Origin: Terribacillus sp. FSL K6-0262 | GTDB lineage: Bacteria; Bacillota; Bacilli; Bacillales; Amphibacillaceae | DNA: 64,000 nt | Direction of reading: 5' to 3' | Assembly (NCBI RefSeq): GCF_037977385.1 | Contig: NZ_CP150277.1 | Span: forward strand, 3,077,001 to 3,141,000 | Shown: piece after piece, positions 27,466 through 37,283 of the stretch | How positions within the stretch are numbered: the first letter of the stretch is position 1 | Layout of the letters: every line of letters starts with the position of its first letter | Made by a program: the position numbers and the translations under genes | Notes under the pieces: model-generated | Database searches by the model: none | What the model was told of the DNA's origin: nothing | What the model saw: only the letters and a program-made list of their open reading frames with translations

Positions 27466-28728
27466 ATGAAGCCGAATTTATTTACCGCGGATTCTGCCAA
27501 GAAAGAGCTGCATATGCTGCTTTTGATCGGGGCCCTTTACTCCCTCGGTATCTTTCTGTCGAATACGTTTGTCAATATTTACTTATGGAAACAAACGAAT
27601 GATTTGATTAATATCGCCATGTATAATTTGGCGATCTACATTGCACAAACCATTCTATTCACGTTGTCAGGCGGTTGGGCGAAACGGATCGATCGGGTGA
27701 TCATCCTTCGAATAGGGGTTTTCTTCCTGAGTCTGTTTTTCCTGCTTGTCCTTTTCACGGGAGAGCAGGCAGCTTCTTACAATCTTCTCCTGGGTGCAGT
27801 GCTTGGAATAGGGTATGGCATGTACTGGCTGGCTTATTCTGTGCTGACATTTGAAGTGACCGAACCAGAAACGCGTGATTTTTTCAACGGGGTTTCTGGA
27901 TTGCTGCAATCCCTGACGGGTATGATCGGTCCATTCGTAGCCGGGTATATCATCACAAGGATGAACAATTCCCATGGTTATACGCTGATATTCGCTGTCT
28001 CCTTCTTTCTTTTCCTGATGGCTGTCATCTGTACGGCAGGTATCAAAAGAAGGCCAGCGGAAGGGAAATTCGGCTTGAAGCAGCCGTGGAAGGAAATCAG
28101 ACGTAATGCAGCATGGAAGAATACCATGTTGGCACATGTATTTCAAGGTGTGCGGGAAGGCATTTATACTTTCATCATTTCTGTCTGGGTCTTCATCGTG
28201 ACCAATAGCGAGCTTTCCCTTGGGACATTCAATCTTGTCTATTCCGCTTTTTCGTTTATCTTCTATTATATAGCGACGAGATACATCAAAAGCCGTCAGC
28301 GGAAGATGGCCATCTTCCTTAGCGGAATTGCACTTTCCCTAAGTGTGCTGCTTCTGCTCATCGAGCTCAATTTTTCTACCTTGCTGATTTATGCGGCAAT
28401 CATCGGTGTTTTTTATCCGATATTGTACGTACCATATTTGTCCCTCTCCTATGATGTGATTGGTAAAGCCAGGGATGCTGCTATGCTCCGGGTGGAATAC
28501 ATCGTGCTGAGTGATGCGGCCACGAATATAGGAAGGATCATTTCTGTCACGGCATTGCTTGCAGGTATCGGGATATGGTCAGAGGCATCGATTCCGTATC
28601 TGATGTTCATTCTTGGGGCAGGGCCGTTCTTCATCTATTTCTTTACTCGTCATATCACAAGCTTTGCACCAGCCGCTTCAGTGAAGAAGCTTCCCAAGAA
28701 TGAAATTGCAGGGGACGACAACCGCTGA
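27466..28728 (+). CDS. MFS transporter (YqgE-like)
   Basis: The 420-residue protein has about twelve transmembrane helices of the major facilitator superfamily. The N-terminal helices contain LYSLGIFLSNTFVNIYLWK, and the sequence between helices 2 and 3 reads GGWAKRIDRVIILRIG. The substrate cannot be read from the sequence. In B. subtilis yqgE lies between sodA and pbpA, exactly as here. The ATG follows AAAGGAGGCGGGCAAT. Confidence 0.88.
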   Translation: MKPNLFTADSAKKELHMLLLIGALYSLGIFLSNTFVNIYLWKQTNDLINIAMYNLAIYIAQTILFTLSGGWAKRIDRVIILRIGVFFLSLFFLLVLFTGEQAASYNLLLGAVLGIGYGMYWLAYSVLTFEVTEPETRDFFNGVSGLLQSLTGMIGPFVAGYIITRMNNSHGYTLIFAVSFFLFLMAVICTAGIKRRPAEGKFGLKQPWKEIRRNAAWKNTMLAHVFQGVREGIYTFIISVWVFIVTNSELSLGTFNLVYSAFSFIFYYIATRYIKSRQRKMAIFLSGIALSLSVLLLLIELNFSTLLIYAAIIGVFYPILYVPYLSLSYDVIGKARDAAMLRVEYIVLSDAATNIGRIISVTALLAGIGIWSEASIPYLMFILGAGPFFIYFFTRHITSFAPAASVKKLPKNEIAGDDNR

Positions 28729-28798
28729 CATATATTTAGTAGAAGCAGAGGGTGGTTGATGATATAATGGGAGCAGTATGTAAGAATGGGGGAACATT

Positions 28799-30871
28799 AT
28801 GTCTAAAAAAAGGAAGAAAAAGCGTGCACTGCTTCCTTTCCGTCTCAATGTTTTGTTTGCGATTGTCTTCCTGCTGTTCTCTGCTTTGGTTTTGCAGCTG
28901 GGCGTTGTGCAAATCATAAACGGGGAAGAACACCAGGCAGTATTGGAAGAGACGACAAATGATATCGCTGAAATTTCTGTTCCGCGCGGGATGATATATG
29001 ATAGCGAAGGGAATGTGATCGTAGGGAATGAACCGGTATATTCGATCACGTACACCCCTCCAAAGAATGGGGACTCTGCCGAGAAGCGGCTGGAGATAGC
29101 TACCAAGCTTGCGGACATCATAAAGATGAATGATAAAGCCATCGATAAAATCACCGAGCGGGAGTACAAAGAATATTGGTATCTATTGCACACAAAAGAA
29201 GCGGACAGCCGGCTGACTGCTTCTGAAAAAGAGTCATTAGATGATTCCGAAGTGTACGAAGCCACCCTTGACAAGATTACAGAGGATGATTACAAAGAGC
29301 TGGAGAATGATGAGAAGGCGAAACAAATCATTGCCATCAAGCGAGAGCTGGACAGTGCGACCGAGCTTGTCCCGCATGTAATCAAAAATGAAGGCGTGAC
29401 CGAAGAGGAATATGCGACGATTGCCGAAAACATGGGAGAACTGTCCGGAATCAATGTCGCCACCGACTGGGAGCGGTATTATCCTTATGACGGTTCCCTT
29501 CAAGGTATCCTCGGCGGTATCAAGACAGGTATCCCCGAAGGAGAAGAGGATTATTATAAATCCCGCAACTATCAGTTGAACGACCGGATAGGCACCAGCG
29601 GCCTGGAGAAGGAATATGAAAGCATCCTGAAAGGCGATAAAAAACGTGTCCGATATGTAACGGACAATAATAACAACATCGTCTCCCAGGAGGTCATTTC
29701 AGAAGGGCAGCGCGGTCAGGACCTTCAACTGTCCATCAATATGGACTTCCAGAAAGAGCTTGACAAGATCGTCAGGGAAGAGCTGAAAGCTGCAATAAAC
29801 AAGCATCCGGGTGCGAACCGTTATCTGGAGGATGCCATGGCCGTGATGCTCAACCCGAACACAGGTGAAATTTATGCTGCCAGCGGACAGCATTATGACC
29901 GGGAAAACAAAAAGTATGAATCTGCCGACATGAATACTGTCTTCAGTGCCAACGCCGTTGGTTCCACCGTCAAAGGCGCGACACTGCTTGCCGGGTATCA
30001 GGAAGGCGTCGTGGAAATGGGACAGACATTCTATGATACGCCGATGAAAATTGCAGGTACCCCGCTGAAAAGCTCCTATAAGAATATGGGTACAATCAAT
30101 GATCTGCAGGCACTTCAAATGTCATCCAACGTGTATATGTTCAACGTGGCATTAAGACTCGGTGGAGAATATAACTATAAGTATAATCAAAGTGTTTCAT
30201 TTGATCATGATGCTTTCAGGAAGCTTCGGAACTATTATAATCAAGTGGGGCTCGGAGTCGAAACAGGTGTCGACCTGCCTTCAGAATCCACTGGTTACGT
30301 AGGCACCACGGGTCAGGCCGGTAACCTGCTTGACTTTTCCATTGGACAGTTTGATACGTACACGACCATGCAATTGGCGCAATATATATCTACCATCGCA
30401 AACGGGGGATACAGAATCAAACCGCATTTCGTCAGCGAAATACATGAACCATCCAATGAGCAAGATAAGCTTGGACCTCTTGCGGAAACGAAGGCGCCGG
30501 AAGTCTTGAATAAGATCACAGCTACAGACGAACAGATCGACCGAATCAAGCAAGGTTTCAAGATGGTATTCCAGACACCGAAAGGCACTGCATACAGTCA
30601 TTTGAGCGCAAAAGCGAAAACGTATAATATTGCCGGGAAAACAGGTACTGCCCAGACGAGCATCAACGGCACGGAACTGGAGAACTGGACCTTGATCGGC
30701 TATGCCGATGACGAGACTCCGGATATTGCATTCGCCATCATGGTACCGAACCTCGGCATCATCAATGGCGGTTCACAGTACCCTATCACATACAACATCG
30801 CCAATCGCGCACTCGAGTATTATTATGAGCATACAGCACCAGACGATGAAGACAAAGCTGAAACTGAATAA
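28799..30871 (+). CDS. pbpA: Penicillin-binding protein 2 transpeptidase (PbpA)
   Basis: This 690-residue class B PBP has one N-terminal membrane anchor (about 14-36) followed by the dimerisation domain (PRGMIYDSEGNVIVGNEPVYSITY). The transpeptidase domain has the catalytic STVK (Ser389), SSN and KTGT (Lys614) motifs. It cross-links peptidoglycan; in B. subtilis PbpA, with PbpH, supports rod shape. The ATG follows GGGGGAACATT. A TATAAT sits at 28763 but without a clear -35. Confidence 0.95.
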   Translation: MSKKRKKKRALLPFRLNVLFAIVFLLFSALVLQLGVVQIINGEEHQAVLEETTNDIAEISVPRGMIYDSEGNVIVGNEPVYSITYTPPKNGDSAEKRLEIATKLADIIKMNDKAIDKITEREYKEYWYLLHTKEADSRLTASEKESLDDSEVYEATLDKITEDDYKELENDEKAKQIIAIKRELDSATELVPHVIKNEGVTEEEYATIAENMGELSGINVATDWERYYPYDGSLQGILGGIKTGIPEGEEDYYKSRNYQLNDRIGTSGLEKEYESILKGDKKRVRYVTDNNNNIVSQEVISEGQRGQDLQLSINMDFQKELDKIVREELKAAINKHPGANRYLEDAMAVMLNPNTGEIYAASGQHYDRENKKYESADMNTVFSANAVGSTVKGATLLAGYQEGVVEMGQTFYDTPMKIAGTPLKSSYKNMGTINDLQALQMSSNVYMFNVALRLGGEYNYKYNQSVSFDHDAFRKLRNYYNQVGLGVETGVDLPSESTGYVGTTGQAGNLLDFSIGQFDTYTTMQLAQYISTIANGGYRIKPHFVSEIHEPSNEQDKLGPLAETKAPEVLNKITATDEQIDRIKQGFKMVFQTPKGTAYSHLSAKAKTYNIAGKTGTAQTSINGTELENWTLIGYADDETPDIAFAIMVPNLGIINGGSQYPITYNIANRALEYYYEHTAPDDEDKAETE

Positions 30872-30884
30872 GCAATATTACCCA

Positions 30885-30922
30885 AAGAACCACCCGAAAA
30901 TATGGGGTGGTTCTTTTTTTTT
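30885..30922 (+). terminator. Terminator after pbpA
   Basis: AAGAACCACCC and GGGTGGTTCTT flank a short loop and are followed by a long T-run, separating pbpA from the pst promoter. Confidence 0.9.
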
Positions 30923-30930
30923 CAACAAAT

Positions 30931-30980
30931 TCATACTCAGATTTACAAAACCTTTACATTCCGTTTATTTTTCCTTAATG
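30931..30980 (+). promoter_or_regulatory. PhoP box upstream of pstS
   Basis: Hexamers TCATAC (30931), TTTACA (30942), TTTACA (30953), TTTATT (30964) and TTAATG (30975) repeat with an exact 11-base period. This is the tandem TTAACA-like pattern bound by phosphorylated PhoP in Bacillus. It ends about 12 bases before a TATTGT that could be the -10 element. Confidence 0.85.
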
Positions 30981-31047
30981 ATGACAAGCTAATATTGTAC
31001 TTGTAAGGCAAAGGAACTAATTGAATCACGTAGGGGGAAAATCAAAC

Positions 31048-31974
31048 ATGAAGAAGATGAAACTATCTGTATTGCTTGCAATGTTTGCACTAGTTATTGG
31101 TGTACTTGCAGCATGCGGCGGCAACGCTGGCGGCGAGGAATCAGAAGGAGACACAAGCGGGAACAGCAACAGCGGCGGCGGAGAAGCTTCCGAAACTTCC
31201 ATTGTTGTAGCAGGTTCCAGCGCAATGCAGCCACTAGTAGCAGCTGCTGCTGAACAGTACAAGAGCGAGAATCCTGACGCAGACATTCAGGTGCAAGCAG
31301 GTGGTTCCGGAGCTGGCCTAAGCCAAGTCCAAGAGGGTTCAATCGCCATTGGTAACTCCGATGTGTTCGCCGAAGAGAAAGAAGGCATCGATGCTGAGGC
31401 ACTTGTGGATCACAAAGTCGCAGTTGTCGGCATGACAGCGGCAATCAACCCTAAAGCAGGTGTGGATGATCTTACAAAACAGCAGCTTATCGATATCTTC
31501 ACAGGCAAAGTGACTAACTGGTCTGAAGTAGGCGGAGAAGACATGGAAATCACACTTGTTAACCGTCCTGACTCTTCTGGTACCCGTGCTACATTCGTTA
31601 AGTACGCGCTTGATGGCGAAACACCAGCTGAAGGTATCACTGAGGATTCCTCCAACACTGTTAAGCAAATCGTTGCAGATACAGACGGAGCAATCGGTTA
31701 CCTTGCGCTTTCCTACTTCGATGATGACTCAATCGTGAAAGCTAAAATCGATGGTGTTGAGGCTACAAATGAAACTATCGGATCTGGCGAATTCCCAATC
31801 TGGGCTTATCAGCACTCTTATACAAACGGAGAGCCTGAAGGTCTTGCGAAAGAATTCCTTGATTACATGCTAAGCGACGAAGTTCAATCTTCAATCGTAC
31901 CTGAACAAGGCTACGTTCCAATGACTGAAATGAAAGTTGAACGTGACGCTGAGGGCAACATCACTGAAAAATAA
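31048..31974 (+). CDS. pstS: Phosphate ABC transporter substrate-binding lipoprotein
   Basis: The 308-residue protein has a lipoprotein signal ending LAAC (Cys23), a Gly/Ser-rich linker, and a PstS domain with SSAMQPLV, GAGLSQV, NRPDSSGTRATF and GAIGYLALSY, the phosphate-contact segments. It captures phosphate outside the membrane for PstCAB. The ATG at 31048 follows GTAGGGGGAAAAT; the upstream TTG is less likely. It is the first gene after the Pho box and is expected to be the most abundant product of the operon. Confidence 0.97.
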   Translation: MKKMKLSVLLAMFALVIGVLAACGGNAGGEESEGDTSGNSNSGGGEASETSIVVAGSSAMQPLVAAAAEQYKSENPDADIQVQAGGSGAGLSQVQEGSIAIGNSDVFAEEKEGIDAEALVDHKVAVVGMTAAINPKAGVDDLTKQQLIDIFTGKVTNWSEVGGEDMEITLVNRPDSSGTRATFVKYALDGETPAEGITEDSSNTVKQIVADTDGAIGYLALSYFDDDSIVKAKIDGVEATNETIGSGEFPIWAYQHSYTNGEPEGLAKEFLDYMLSDEVQSSIVPEQGYVPMTEMKVERDAEGNITEK

Positions 31975-31981
31975 TATGTAA

Positions 31982-32088
31982 AAACCACAGGGTAGATGCA
32001 GTGCTTCACTGCATTTACCTTACTGTGGTTATAAAATAGCTATTACAGACAGCGGGATGCCTTATTTGTAAGGTATTCCTTTCCGCTG
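31982..32088 (+). promoter_or_regulatory. Two hairpins in the pstS-pstC gap
   Basis: Hairpin 1 (about 31983-32030) pairs AACCACAG with CTGTGGTT outside and GATGCAGTG with ACTGCAT inside. Hairpin 2 (about 32050-32087) pairs AGCGG with CCGCT and GCCTTA with TAAGGT. Neither has a real T-run, so they look like partial-termination or mRNA-protecting structures that raise pstS over pstC rather than full terminators. Confidence 0.6.
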
Positions 32089-32110
32089 TTTTCAAGAGGA
32101 GTTGTACAAG

Positions 32111-33040
32111 TTGGCAAAAGCATCAGTAACCCCTTCAGCTGAAGAAAGGCTGATACTGACAAAGAAAAATAGACGATGGGATGAAGTACGCGGACGTTCC
32201 CTCGTTACTATATGTGCAGTGATTATGATTGTTGCAACGATTGCTGTGACTATTTTCCTGGCCCAAAAAGGCCTGCAGTCTTTCACAGTGAATAATATTA
32301 ATCCCATTGCATATCTTACAAGCACGAATTGGAATCCCACAGGCGGCGAGAATGCATCCTTTGGTATCTTTCCATTTATTTTCGGCTCATTAGCGGTTAC
32401 TTTTTTATCTGCATTGATTGCAGCACCGCTTGGTATCGGTGCTGCAATATTCATGTCCGAAATCGCACCTAAATTTGGGAAGAGAGTACTTCAGCCGGTT
32501 ATCGAACTACTGGTGGGGATTCCTTCTGTCGTTTATGGTTTCATCGGACTTGTGGTACTGGTTCCATTATTACGGGATAATTTACCTGGAATCGGGTTTA
32601 GTTTGTTGGCAGGTGTCATCGTTTTGACTGTAATGATTCTCCCTACGGTTACTACTATAGCAACAGATGCCATGCGCTCATTGCCGAACAGTCTGCGGCA
32701 AGGTTCGCTTGCTTTGGGTGCCACACGCTGGCAGACAATCCGGAAAGTATTGATTCCAGCAGCATTGCCATCCCTATTGACAGCTATCGTGCTCGGAATG
32801 GCCCGGGCATTTGGGGAAGCACTGGCTGTACAGATGGTAATTGGTAACACACGTGATTTGCCTGGAAGTATTTTCGATACTTCCGCAACTTTAACAACTA
32901 TCGTTACACTGAACATCGGACATACGACGTACGGCAGCATCGAGAACAATACGTTATGGTCAATGGGTCTCATATTGCTAGTTATCTCATTCGTCTTTAT
33001 CTTCATCGTCCGTTACTTGTCCGGTAGGAGGAAAATTTAA
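32111..33040 (+). CDS. pstC: Phosphate ABC transporter permease PstC
   Basis: About 309 residues with six transmembrane helices. The cytoplasmic EAA loop reads LRQGSLALGATRWQTIRKVLIPAALPSLLTAIVLGMARAFGEALA. It forms the membrane channel with PstA. I prefer the TTG at 32111, nine bases after AGAGGAG, over the TTG at 32102 that touches the site. Its stop overlaps the pstA start (TAATG). Confidence 0.95.
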   Translation: MAKASVTPSAEERLILTKKNRRWDEVRGRSLVTICAVIMIVATIAVTIFLAQKGLQSFTVNNINPIAYLTSTNWNPTGGENASFGIFPFIFGSLAVTFLSALIAAPLGIGAAIFMSEIAPKFGKRVLQPVIELLVGIPSVVYGFIGLVVLVPLLRDNLPGIGFSLLAGVIVLTVMILPTVTTIATDAMRSLPNSLRQGSLALGATRWQTIRKVLIPAALPSLLTAIVLGMARAFGEALAVQMVIGNTRDLPGSIFDTSATLTTIVTLNIGHTTYGSIENNTLWSMGLILLVISFVFIFIVRYLSGRRKI

Positions 33041-33927
33041 TGAACAGCAGAATTACAGATCGTATCGCAACAGGCGTTTTCTATGTAATAGCAGCAATCA
33101 TGGTAGCATTACTGCTTTATCTATTCTATTTCATTCTATCTAATGGTGTACCGCAGATAACTTGGGATTTCCTTACGTCTGCATCCAGCTCCTATCAAGC
33201 TGGCGGTGGTATACGTGATCAGTTATTCAACTCCTTGTATATCCTTGTGATAACAATGATCATCACTGTGCCGCTCGGTGTATGCGGCGGTGTTTATATG
33301 GCTGAGTATGCGAAGCCGGGCAGAGTCACCAATTTCATCCGTACGTGTATTGAAATGCTGGCATCCCTGCCTTCCATCGTTGTTGGTTTGTTCGGTCTTT
33401 TGGTATTCGTCAATACGACAGGCTGGGGCTATACAATCATCGGCGGTGCGTTGGCTTTGACAATTTTTAATATTCCGGTCATGGTCCGGGTAACGGAAGA
33501 TGCAATCAGAAGTGTACCGAAAGAGCAAAAGGAAGCAAGCTTGGCCTTAGGGATCACAAGATGGCATACGATCAAAACGGTTTTGCTTCCTTACGCTTTT
33601 CCGGGAATTTTAACTGGTGCAATTCTTGCTTCAGGGCGTGTTTTTGGCGAGGCAGCTGCATTATTGTACACAGCGGGTCTTTCCACACCGACACTTGACT
33701 ACGGAAATTGGAATCCATTTTCGGAGAATTCCCCGTTGAATATTTTCCGCCCAGCGGAAACTTTGGCCGTCCATATTTGGTCTGTTAACACACAAGGCTT
33801 GATTCCGGACGTACGTGAAGTAGCCAACGGTGCCTCAGCGGTCCTGGTTATTGCTGTACTGGTGTTCAATATCCTCGCTCGATGGCTGGGCAGTGTCATC
33901 CATAAGAAACTAACAGCAGGTAAATGA
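33040..33927 (+). CDS. pstA: Phosphate ABC transporter permease PstA
   Basis: The 295-residue permease has six transmembrane helices and an EAA loop ([53 protein letters not shown]). The start overlaps the pstC stop by one base behind GTAGGAGGAAAATT, so translation is coupled. It pairs with PstC in the importer. Confidence 0.95.
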   Translation: MNSRITDRIATGVFYVIAAIMVALLLYLFYFILSNGVPQITWDFLTSASSSYQAGGGIRDQLFNSLYILVITMIITVPLGVCGGVYMAEYAKPGRVTNFIRTCIEMLASLPSIVVGLFGLLVFVNTTGWGYTIIGGALALTIFNIPVMVRVTEDAIRSVPKEQKEASLALGITRWHTIKTVLLPYAFPGILTGAILASGRVFGEAAALLYTAGLSTPTLDYGNWNPFSENSPLNIFRPAETLAVHIWSVNTQGLIPDVREVANGASAVLVIAVLVFNILARWLGSVIHKKLTAGK

Positions 33928-33947
33928 TGAAGAGAGGAGTTCGCGAC

Positions 33948-34778
33948 ATGAACTATACAGCAGACAGACCGAGTGAGACGAAATCAGATAACACGAAAAT
34001 GACATCAAATACAACATCCAATAAGGAAGTAGTTCTGGATGTGAAAGATCTCAGTATTTTCTACGGCAGCAATGAAGCTGTAAAAAAGGCAAACATGGGA
34101 ATTGAGAAAAATGCGGTGACGGCATTGATTGGTCCGTCAGGGTGTGGCAAGTCCACATTTCTTCGTTCGATCAATCGGATGAATGACTTGATTCCTTCAA
34201 GCCGTGCGGAAGGCGAAATCATTTATGAAGGCATCAATATCCTTCGGGATGATATCAATGTTGTTGCCTTACGTGCTGAAATCGGCATGGTGTTCCAGAA
34301 ACCGAACCCATTCCCTAAATCGATTTACAATAATATTACCCATGCTTTGAAATACAATGGGCAGAAAGATAAAAAAGTCCTGGATGAAATCGTGGAGCAA
34401 AGCTTGCGTAAAGCGGCGTTATGGGATGAAGTGAAGGATCGTTTGCATCAGTCGGCCCTATCCTTATCCGGAGGGCAGCAGCAGCGTCTTTGTATAGCTC
34501 GTACCTTGGCGATGGAGCCGCAAATCCTCCTGTTGGATGAGCCGGCTTCGGCACTTGATCCGGTATCGAATTCCAAAATTGAAGAGTTGATTCTTCAGCT
34601 GAAAGAGGATTATTCCATTGTCATTGTGACACATAATATGGGGCAGGCCTCCCGTGTGTCAGATAAAACAGCATTCTTCCTAAGCGGTGATGTTGTGGAA
34701 TACGATGATACGAAAAAGATCTTCACAAATCCTTCTGAAACGAGAACAGAAGAATATATTTCCGGAAGATTCGGGTAG
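33948..34778 (+). CDS. pstB: Phosphate ABC transporter ATP-binding protein PstB (first copy)
   Basis: The 276-residue ATPase has Walker A GPSGCGKS, signature LSGGQQQR, Walker [13 protein letters not shown] and the H-loop [10 protein letters not shown]. The ATG at 33948 follows AGAGGAGTTCGCGAC; ATGs at 33924 and 33927 overlap the pstA stop and lack a good site. The N-terminal 30 residues are polar and not conserved in the family. A second PstB follows at once, as in B. subtilis pstBA-pstBB. Confidence 0.95.
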   Translation: MNYTADRPSETKSDNTKMTSNTTSNKEVVLDVKDLSIFYGSNEAVKKANMGIEKNAVTALIGPSGCGKSTFLRSINRMNDLIPSSRAEGEIIYEGINILRDDINVVALRAEIGMVFQKPNPFPKSIYNNITHALKYNGQKDKKVLDEIVEQSLRKAALWDEVKDRLHQSALSLSGGQQQRLCIARTLAMEPQILLLDEPASALDPVSNSKIEELILQLKEDYSIVIVTHNMGQASRVSDKTAFFLSGDVVEYDDTKKIFTNPSETRTEEYISGRFG

Positions 34779-34790
34779 GAGGCAACGGTC

Positions 34791-35564
34791 ATGCAAGTAG
34801 CAGCTGAGAAAGAGACAATTTTCCAGGTCAATGATTTGAACTTATGGTACGATGATTTCCATGCTTTGAAGGATGTAAATTTACAAGCATTGAATAATGA
34901 AATTTACGCCATTATCGGCCCATCGGGCTGCGGTAAATCCACTTTCATCAAAACGCTCAATTTGATGATCAATATGGAGCCGGGGGTACGTATGACTGGC
35001 GAAATCAATTACAAGAATCAGAACTTGCTCGATTCCAGGGTGGATCTTGTTGATTTGCGCCGTAAAGTGGGTATGATTTTCCAAAAAGGCAACCCATTCC
35101 CGCAATCCATTTACGATAATATTGTCTATGGCCCCAAAATCCACGGTATCAAGAAAAAGAGTGAATTGGATGAAATCGTGGAAACGACGTTGAAGGATGT
35201 TGCACTTTGGGATGAAGTGAAGGATCGTCTCAAGTCCTCTGCGATGGGACTTTCTGGCGGACAGCAGCAGCGTCTCTGCATTGCACGGGCGCTTGCCACA
35301 AAACCAGATGTAATATTGATGGACGAACCGACATCTGCTTTGGATCCGATTTCCACTTTGAAAATCGAAGAGCTTATGACGGAGCTGAAGAAAAAATATT
35401 GTATCGTCATCGTCACGCACAATATGCAGCAGGCTTCCCGTATCTCTGATAAGACAGCCTTCTTCCTGCATGGCCGTGTTGTGGAGACTGCAGAGACGGG
35501 TAAGATATTCTCTAACCCGGAAGATAAGCGGACAGAAGATTATATTAGCGGACGTTTCGGTTAA
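34791..35564 (+). CDS. pstB: Phosphate ABC transporter ATP-binding protein PstB (second copy)
   Basis: The 257-residue ATPase is a diverged paralogue of the preceding gene, with Walker A GPSGCGKS, signature LSGGQQQR, Walker [13 protein letters not shown] and [10 protein letters not shown]. It ends with the same SGRFG as its neighbour. Two PstB subunits may form homo- or heterodimers on PstCA. The ATG follows GTAGGAGGCAACGGTC, 12 bases after the first copy. Confidence 0.95.
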   Translation: MQVAAEKETIFQVNDLNLWYDDFHALKDVNLQALNNEIYAIIGPSGCGKSTFIKTLNLMINMEPGVRMTGEINYKNQNLLDSRVDLVDLRRKVGMIFQKGNPFPQSIYDNIVYGPKIHGIKKKSELDEIVETTLKDVALWDEVKDRLKSSAMGLSGGQQQRLCIARALATKPDVILMDEPTSALDPISTLKIEELMTELKKKYCIVIVTHNMQQASRISDKTAFFLHGRVVETAETGKIFSNPEDKRTEDYISGRFG

Positions 35565-35585
35565 TTACGTATTGGAGGAGAACGT

Positions 35586-36245
35586 ATGGTAGCAAGAGAG
35601 CAATTCTCAGCAGATTTGGAAGCAATTCAGCAATCTATTATTTCTTTTGCGCATGAAGTGGACACAGCTTTGAAGCAAGCAATTGATGCATTATATGAGC
35701 GGGACAGCGATCTTGCTTATAAAGTGATCGAAAATGATGATCTATTGAATGAACGTGACCAGGAGATTAATGAAGCGACTATCCAACTGATTGCCATGCA
35801 GCAGCCTGTGGCCACGGATTTGCGCAGGCTGGTTGCTTTCCTTCGTGTATCCTCTGATTTGGAACGCATGGGTGACCATGCCAAAAATATCGCAAAAAGC
35901 GTAAATCGACTGAATGTATTAAGTCCCTATGATATCCCTCCAGCTATCCGGGATATGCAGGAAGTTGTCAGCAAAATGATTCATAGTGCTGTGCAGGCTT
36001 TCGAAGAGGAGGATGTCAGCAAAGCAAAGAAACTGGCTGATTTGGATAATGTCGTGGATAGTATGTATGGTGAATTATTCCGCGATATGCTGGATGAACG
36101 AAAAGCGCAAACAGGCAAGCATCAACAGACAATGCAGCTTGTCTTCGTCGGACGTTTTGTCGAGCGTGTAGGAGATCATATTACCAATATTGGCGAAAGC
36201 ATTCTTTATCTTGTAAAAGGGACTTCTGTTGATTTAAATAAATAA
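35586..36245 (+). CDS. phoU: Phosphate signalling complex protein PhoU
   Basis: The 219-residue all-helical protein has two PhoU repeats with the metal-binding motifs DLERMGDHAKNIA and VERVGDHITNIGE. PhoU links Pst transport activity to the PhoR/PhoP sensor and restrains phosphate uptake. It closes the operon behind TTGGAGGAGAACGT. B. subtilis lacks phoU at this site (from memory), so the operon here is fuller than in that species. Confidence 0.93.
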   Translation: MVAREQFSADLEAIQQSIISFAHEVDTALKQAIDALYERDSDLAYKVIENDDLLNERDQEINEATIQLIAMQQPVATDLRRLVAFLRVSSDLERMGDHAKNIAKSVNRLNVLSPYDIPPAIRDMQEVVSKMIHSAVQAFEEEDVSKAKKLADLDNVVDSMYGELFRDMLDERKAQTGKHQQTMQLVFVGRFVERVGDHITNIGESILYLVKGTSVDLNK

Positions 36246-36277
36246 GAAGCAGCGGCAGTTGCCGCTGCTTCTTATTT
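36242..36277. terminator. Bidirectional terminator between phoU and yqzC-like gene
   Basis: AAGAAGCAGCGGCA pairs with TGCCGCTGCTTCTT between two convergent genes, with T-rich and A-rich flanks. Confidence 0.9.
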
Positions 36278-36730
36278 TGTCATTAATTCAACGATTTCTT
36301 TATAGTCCATGTCGGAATCCAGATCATACTTACCGACTTGGAGTGATTGGCTAGCCTCTGTAACATCCAGGTATGTACGGAAAGCAGCTCCATCTTCGAT
36401 GATTCCCGCTTTCTCAAGCGAGGATGCTACTTCTCCACTGGTCATCCCGTTTTCCAGCTTTAAGGTATACGTTTTTTTCTGCTGCTCAGGTTCCGATTTT
36501 GCAGCATTCCCTGTCTGTTTCCCTGTCAGTTGATTGTATTCCTTGTCATCCAGTACATGATAGCCTTGGCCTTCCAGCTCCTGTTTCATTTCGTCATTAT
36601 CCGGTTTTACCATTTGGGGCTCGGCGGAAGCTGCTTGTTCGGTCTTTGCTGCTTCCGTGTAATGAAAATAAAGCATAATCGCTCCTGCAAGCAGGAGGGC
36701 GGTTGCAAATCCTTGTATCACTTGCTTCAT
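36272..36730 (-). CDS. Membrane-anchored protein with MltG-type LysM-like domain (YqzC-like)
   Basis: The 152-residue protein has one N-terminal transmembrane helix (about 7-25) and a polar linker. Its C-terminal domain reads LENGMTSGEVASSLEKAGI...YDLDSDMDYKEIVELM. This resembles the LysM-like N-terminal part of MltG/YceG endolytic transglycosylases, but the catalytic domain is missing. Position after pst matches yqzC of B. subtilis. Its stop side shares a terminator with phoU and its start overlaps the next minus-strand gene by 4 bases (ATGA). Confidence 0.75.
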   Translation of the reverse strand: MKQVIQGFATALLLAGAIMLYFHYTEAAKTEQAASAEPQMVKPDNDEMKQELEGQGYHVLDDKEYNQLTGKQTGNAAKSEPEQQKKTYTLKLENGMTSGEVASSLEKAGIIEDGAAFRTYLDVTEASQSLQVGKYDLDSDMDYKEIVELMTK

Positions 36731-37077
36731 AATGGAACTCCCGCCTGTTTTGCGATGCGGTATACATCATCTTCTGTCATATTTGTATGATTGGCTATTT
36801 CCCTGATGGAATAGCCTTGCTGATGCAGGCGAAGAACCTGTTGGAAAATAGCTGGCTTCTGTGAGGCCTTATTCGGTTTTGGCTCACGCTGTACAGCTGG
36901 AAGGAGCTCTTCTTCAAGAATTTTGACTTTTTTATTCAACGTATATGTTTCTTGCATGTTGGATAGGGTAAGCTGTTCAATTTGCTGATCCAATTGTTTG
37001 AATTTATCTTGCATGAAGAACGAGAATATCCATAATATGATACCGGCTGCAAGAAAAGTGATAGCAGCAATTAGCAT
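36727..37077 (-). CDS. Membrane-anchored coiled-coil protein with C-terminal HTH-like end (YqzD-like)
   Basis: The 116-residue protein begins with a transmembrane helix (about 2-22) and then a coiled coil (DKFKQLDQQIEQLTLSNMQETYTLNKKVKILEEEL). It ends with a helix-turn-helix-like segment (LHQQGYSIREIANHTNMTEDDVYRIAKQAG). The position next to the yqzC-like gene matches yqzD. The function is unknown; the HTH could bind DNA or only mimic the fold. The two genes form a two-gene operon. Confidence 0.7.
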   Translation of the reverse strand: MLIAAITFLAAGIILWIFSFFMQDKFKQLDQQIEQLTLSNMQETYTLNKKVKILEEELLPAVQREPKPNKASQKPAIFQQVLRLHQQGYSIREIANHTNMTEDDVYRIAKQAGVPL

Positions 37078-37283
37078 GTTTGTCTGAACCTCCTACATAT
37101 TGCTAACTTAGTTATACCATACCAAACAGCTTGCGGATATATCGTTTTCGACAATTTTCACTTTTCTTCTGAAATAGTTATGGATAACGGTTGATTACCT
37201 AACATAATTCTGCTATTATTAGATGGTCTGAAGATCGTTAAGTTTTCATACACTTTATTTAAGATTGTTGGGAGGGATTATAC

